Below, piece by piece: positions 62,215-64,000 of a stretch of 64,000 nt of DNA. Positions within the stretch are counted from its first letter, which is position 1, and each line of letters opens with the position of its first letter. Under the pieces are notes generated by a model. It worked only from the letters and a program-made list of their open reading frames with translations, had not been told where the DNA came from and ran no database searches. Origin of the DNA: Dysgonamonadaceae bacterium (GTDB lineage: Bacteria; Bacteroidota; Bacteroidia; Bacteroidales; Dysgonomonadaceae); assembly GCA_031254645.1 (NCBI GenBank), contig JAIRUA010000028.1:1-64000 (forward strand). Direction: 5' to 3'. A program made the position numbers and the translations under genes.

Positions 62215-63393
62215 TTACCGTTTCAACCAAATCAACGGATTCCTAATCGGCAAGTTACGAACTACTTCTTGTACTGACGGATTGTGTTCGAGTCCTTTCC
62301 ACAAATCAAAATAAGCTTCATTATTAAATGCGATGGCGCCGAAAAGCAATGCCGGGTGTGCTACAGGCCATTCATCCCAGTATGCTATATCCGGCGGAAG
62401 TTCCCAAAGAGATTTATCTTTGATAAAGGGATACATAAATTCGATGCCCTTTTTTATATTTAATCCGGTTTCTGTCGTATATTCCCACAAATTATCTTCT
62501 TCGGTGGATAAAATATGGCAGATAGCAGTCATTGCATCGAGGTTGAATAGCGAGTATCCATATGCTTTTGTTCTGCTTATTTCGCGAGGAAAACTGCCGT
62601 CTTCTGCCATTTGCGAAGGGAGCAAAACGTCTTTGTATCTTCTTCTGCAAAATTCCAATATCTCCTCGTTTTCGGTAAGCGTGGCAAATGATGCTACCTG
62701 CATCACCCAACAAGTGGCGTGATTGTTGTGCCTGTTCATTTCGTCGATGCCGTGTTGGTGCGTTGTAAGCCATACAAGATAATCCGCAAACCATTGTTTT
62801 ATGATCGCCAATTCTTTCGAATCAACAGTTTCCGAATCCTGCATAACGATAACTCCCTGTGCTACTTCCATCAGATGGACGGTGTCAATAATGCCGATAT
62901 CCCTTCCGGTGGTGATACCGTGTATCGCTTGCGCGTACAAAAGATGCGGTGCCATCATCGTTGCCGGATTCACAAACCACGCATTGAGGTGTCTGAAAGC
63001 GTGTTGCACGTATTTGTCATCTCCCGTAACGATATAAGCAGAAGCCAGTGCCCCGATGATATCGCCTAAACGAATCATTACCAACCGGTGTGCCACAAAG
63101 TTGTCGGGATTTGATTGACCGTCTCGCTGAATATACGGTCCGCCGGGGTTGTCGGGGTTGGGCCACCAAAAGTCTCCTTCGGAGAAAAAGTCGTGGATTC
63201 CGCCTGCGCTGCGTTCACTGCTAAAAGCTGTAACCGTTTGGGGTTCCTGTTGTAATGCCCAGTCGGCTCTTTGCATAATAAGGTCGTGCAATGTGGCTTC
63301 GACCTTTTTACTCCAATTGGTATGTGGCGCGCTGCACGAAATGGCTGATACGCATATTGCAGCGATTATACTGATTTTAAAATAACGGTTCAT
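62215..63393 (-). CDS. Alginate-lyase-family (PL38-like) polysaccharide lyase lipoprotein
   Basis: The 392-residue lipoprotein (lipobox SAISC) has an alpha/alpha-barrel pattern with DFWWPNPDNPGGPYIQRDGQ, RHLNAWFVNPATMMAPHLLY and DEMNRHNNHATCWVMQV; the NNH group is the substrate-side Asn-His of alginate-lyase-fold enzymes (PL5/PL38). Bacteroidota members of PL38 cleave glucuronan or alginate-like uronic acid polymers by beta-elimination. It overlaps the GH88 gene by 17 bases, so products of the lyase are probably the substrates of GH88. Confidence 0.8.
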   Translation of the reverse strand: MNRYFKISIIAAICVSAISCSAPHTNWSKKVEATLHDLIMQRADWALQQEPQTVTAFSSERSAGGIHDFFSEGDFWWPNPDNPGGPYIQRDGQSNPDNFVAHRLVMIRLGDIIGALASAYIVTGDDKYVQHAFRHLNAWFVNPATMMAPHLLYAQAIHGITTGRDIGIIDTVHLMEVAQGVIVMQDSETVDSKELAIIKQWFADYLVWLTTHQHGIDEMNRHNNHATCWVMQVASFATLTENEEILEFCRRRYKDVLLPSQMAEDGSFPREISRTKAYGYSLFNLDAMTAICHILSTEEDNLWEYTTETGLNIKKGIEFMYPFIKDKSLWELPPDIAYWDEWPVAHPALLFGAIAFNNEAYFDLWKGLEHNPSVQEVVRNLPIRNPLIWLKR

Positions 63394-64000
63394 TTTTTTC
63401 GATTTTTTGTTTTCTCAATAATGCTTCCAAGAAATAATAATCAGCGTAGACCAACGGCACATCTATTTCGTAACCGTTTGGCTTATGTCCTGTGGAGTGA
63501 AGGAGCAAAAAGCCAAACATAGTACCTTCTTCAGCGCGGTAATGATGGGTCAGATTTTCGATAATCGTATCTGCCCACTGCTTGTATTGTGCGCCGTTGA
63601 TAGTGTCATAGGTACTCATTTCGTAGAGTGCCGAAGCCGTTATGGCAGCTGCCGAAGCATCGCGCGGCTCGTTTGGAATATCGGGTGCGTTGAAATCCCA
63701 GTAAGGAATCAAATCTTCGGGCAGATTGGGGTGTGAAAAGAAAGCCTTTGTTGCATTTTTTGCCTGTTGTAGAAAGGCAGGATTTTTGGTTTCGCGATAA
63801 GTAAGCGTATAACCGTAAATTGCCCACGCTTGTCCTCTTGCCCACATTGTTTCGTGTGCATAACCTTGATGCGTGTGGCGATTGACGGTCTCACCTGTTT
63901 CCCTGTCGAAATCAACAACGTGATAGGTGCTGAAATCGGGACGAAAATGGTTTTTCATCGTTGTTTCGGCGTGGTTGACGGCAATGTTGTAGAAGGTAGA
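63377..64000 (-). CDS. GH88 family unsaturated glucuronyl hydrolase (5' end outside window)
   Basis: The frame continues without a stop to base 64000, so the N-terminus is missing; the 207 codons present encode the C-terminal half and begin STFYNIAVNHAETTMKNHF. GH88 signatures are ETMWARGQAWAIYGYTLTYR, IPYWDFNAP, PRDASAAAITASALYEMS and VPLVYADYYFLEALLR. The enzyme removes the unsaturated uronic acid left by a lyase. It is upstream of and overlaps the PL38-like gene, completing a lyase-hydrolase pair. Confidence 0.88.
   Translation of the reverse strand, partial: STFYNIAVNHAETTMKNHFRPDFSTYHVVDFDRETGETVNRHTHQGYAHETMWARGQAWAIYGYTLTYRETKNPAFLQQAKNATKAFFSHPNLPEDLIPYWDFNAPDIPNEPRDASAAAITASALYEMSTYDTINGAQYKQWADTIIENLTHHYRAEEGTMFGFLLLHSTGHKPNGYEIDVPLVYADYYFLEALLRKQKIEKNEPLF

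Overview
The window looks like chromosomal DNA of a member of the Bacteroidales (phylum Bacteroidota). The evidence is two SusC/SusD pairs, a type V (FimA/Mfa1-type) pilus locus with a FimB/Mfa2-type anchor, a Bacteroidota-type TssD (Hcp), and several upstream boxes of the form TAnnTTTG, the -7 element of the Bacteroidota housekeeping sigma factor. I cannot name the species. No IS element, CRISPR array, rRNA or tRNA was found.

Layout. 1-14.7 kb: a fimbrial operon, all +. It starts with the 3' end of a probable DUF3868/OmpA-type gene, then a fimbrillin, a FimB/Mfa2-like anchor, an accessory fimbrillin and three very large tip-like lipoprotein paralogs, closed by a strong terminator. The gaps hold palindromic elements, two of which share a hairpin with an identical loop and a covarying stem. 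15-18.3 kb: a GH95 fucosidase and a lipoprotein phosphodiesterase. 18.3-23.7 kb: lipB-lipA (-), an ORF6N protein, tgt, an LptF/G permease and a secreted cyclophilin. 24-28.7 kb: a SusC/SusD pair. 28.7-34.9 kb: trmN6, lon, an ECF sigma factor and htpG, the last with an excellent sigma-54 promoter match. 35-42.2 kb: a GH-A clan lipoprotein, then flippase, SDR and acetyltransferase genes, a MntA-HepT toxin-antitoxin pair, a FISUMP-like lipoprotein and a family 2 glycosyltransferase.

42.2-49.3 kb is a minus-strand run reading thrS-infC-tssD-JAB toxin-lipoprotein-decayed lipoprotein-rnr. The usual infC partners rpmI and rplT are absent. Directly after infC sits what looks like a type VI secretion cargo cassette: an Hcp-type carrier, a JAB/MPN metalloprotease-like toxin and a lipoprotein that may confer immunity. 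49.4-53 kb: a metal-handling cluster of a Cys-rich secreted protein, a TonB-dependent receptor, a periplasmic HMA protein and an ArsC/Spx-like protein, followed by dusB. 54-58.8 kb: a second SusC/SusD pair (-). 59-64 kb: a small secreted protein (+), then minus-strand M28 and S41 peptidases, an alginate-lyase-family (PL38-like) lipoprotein and a 5'-truncated GH88 unsaturated glucuronyl hydrolase, which suggests use of a uronic-acid polysaccharide.

The most interesting signals are these. (i) Both SusC genes carry a G8 homopolymer at the same place in the signal-peptide coding region, a candidate slipped-strand phase switch. (ii) A sigma-54 promoter with repeated upstream sites precedes htpG. 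(iii) The T6SS-type cassette replaces rpmI-rplT and carries a decayed second lipoprotein. (iv) The tip-protein paralogs have near-identical fronts and swapped backs. (v) A covarying hairpin element lies between fimbrial genes.
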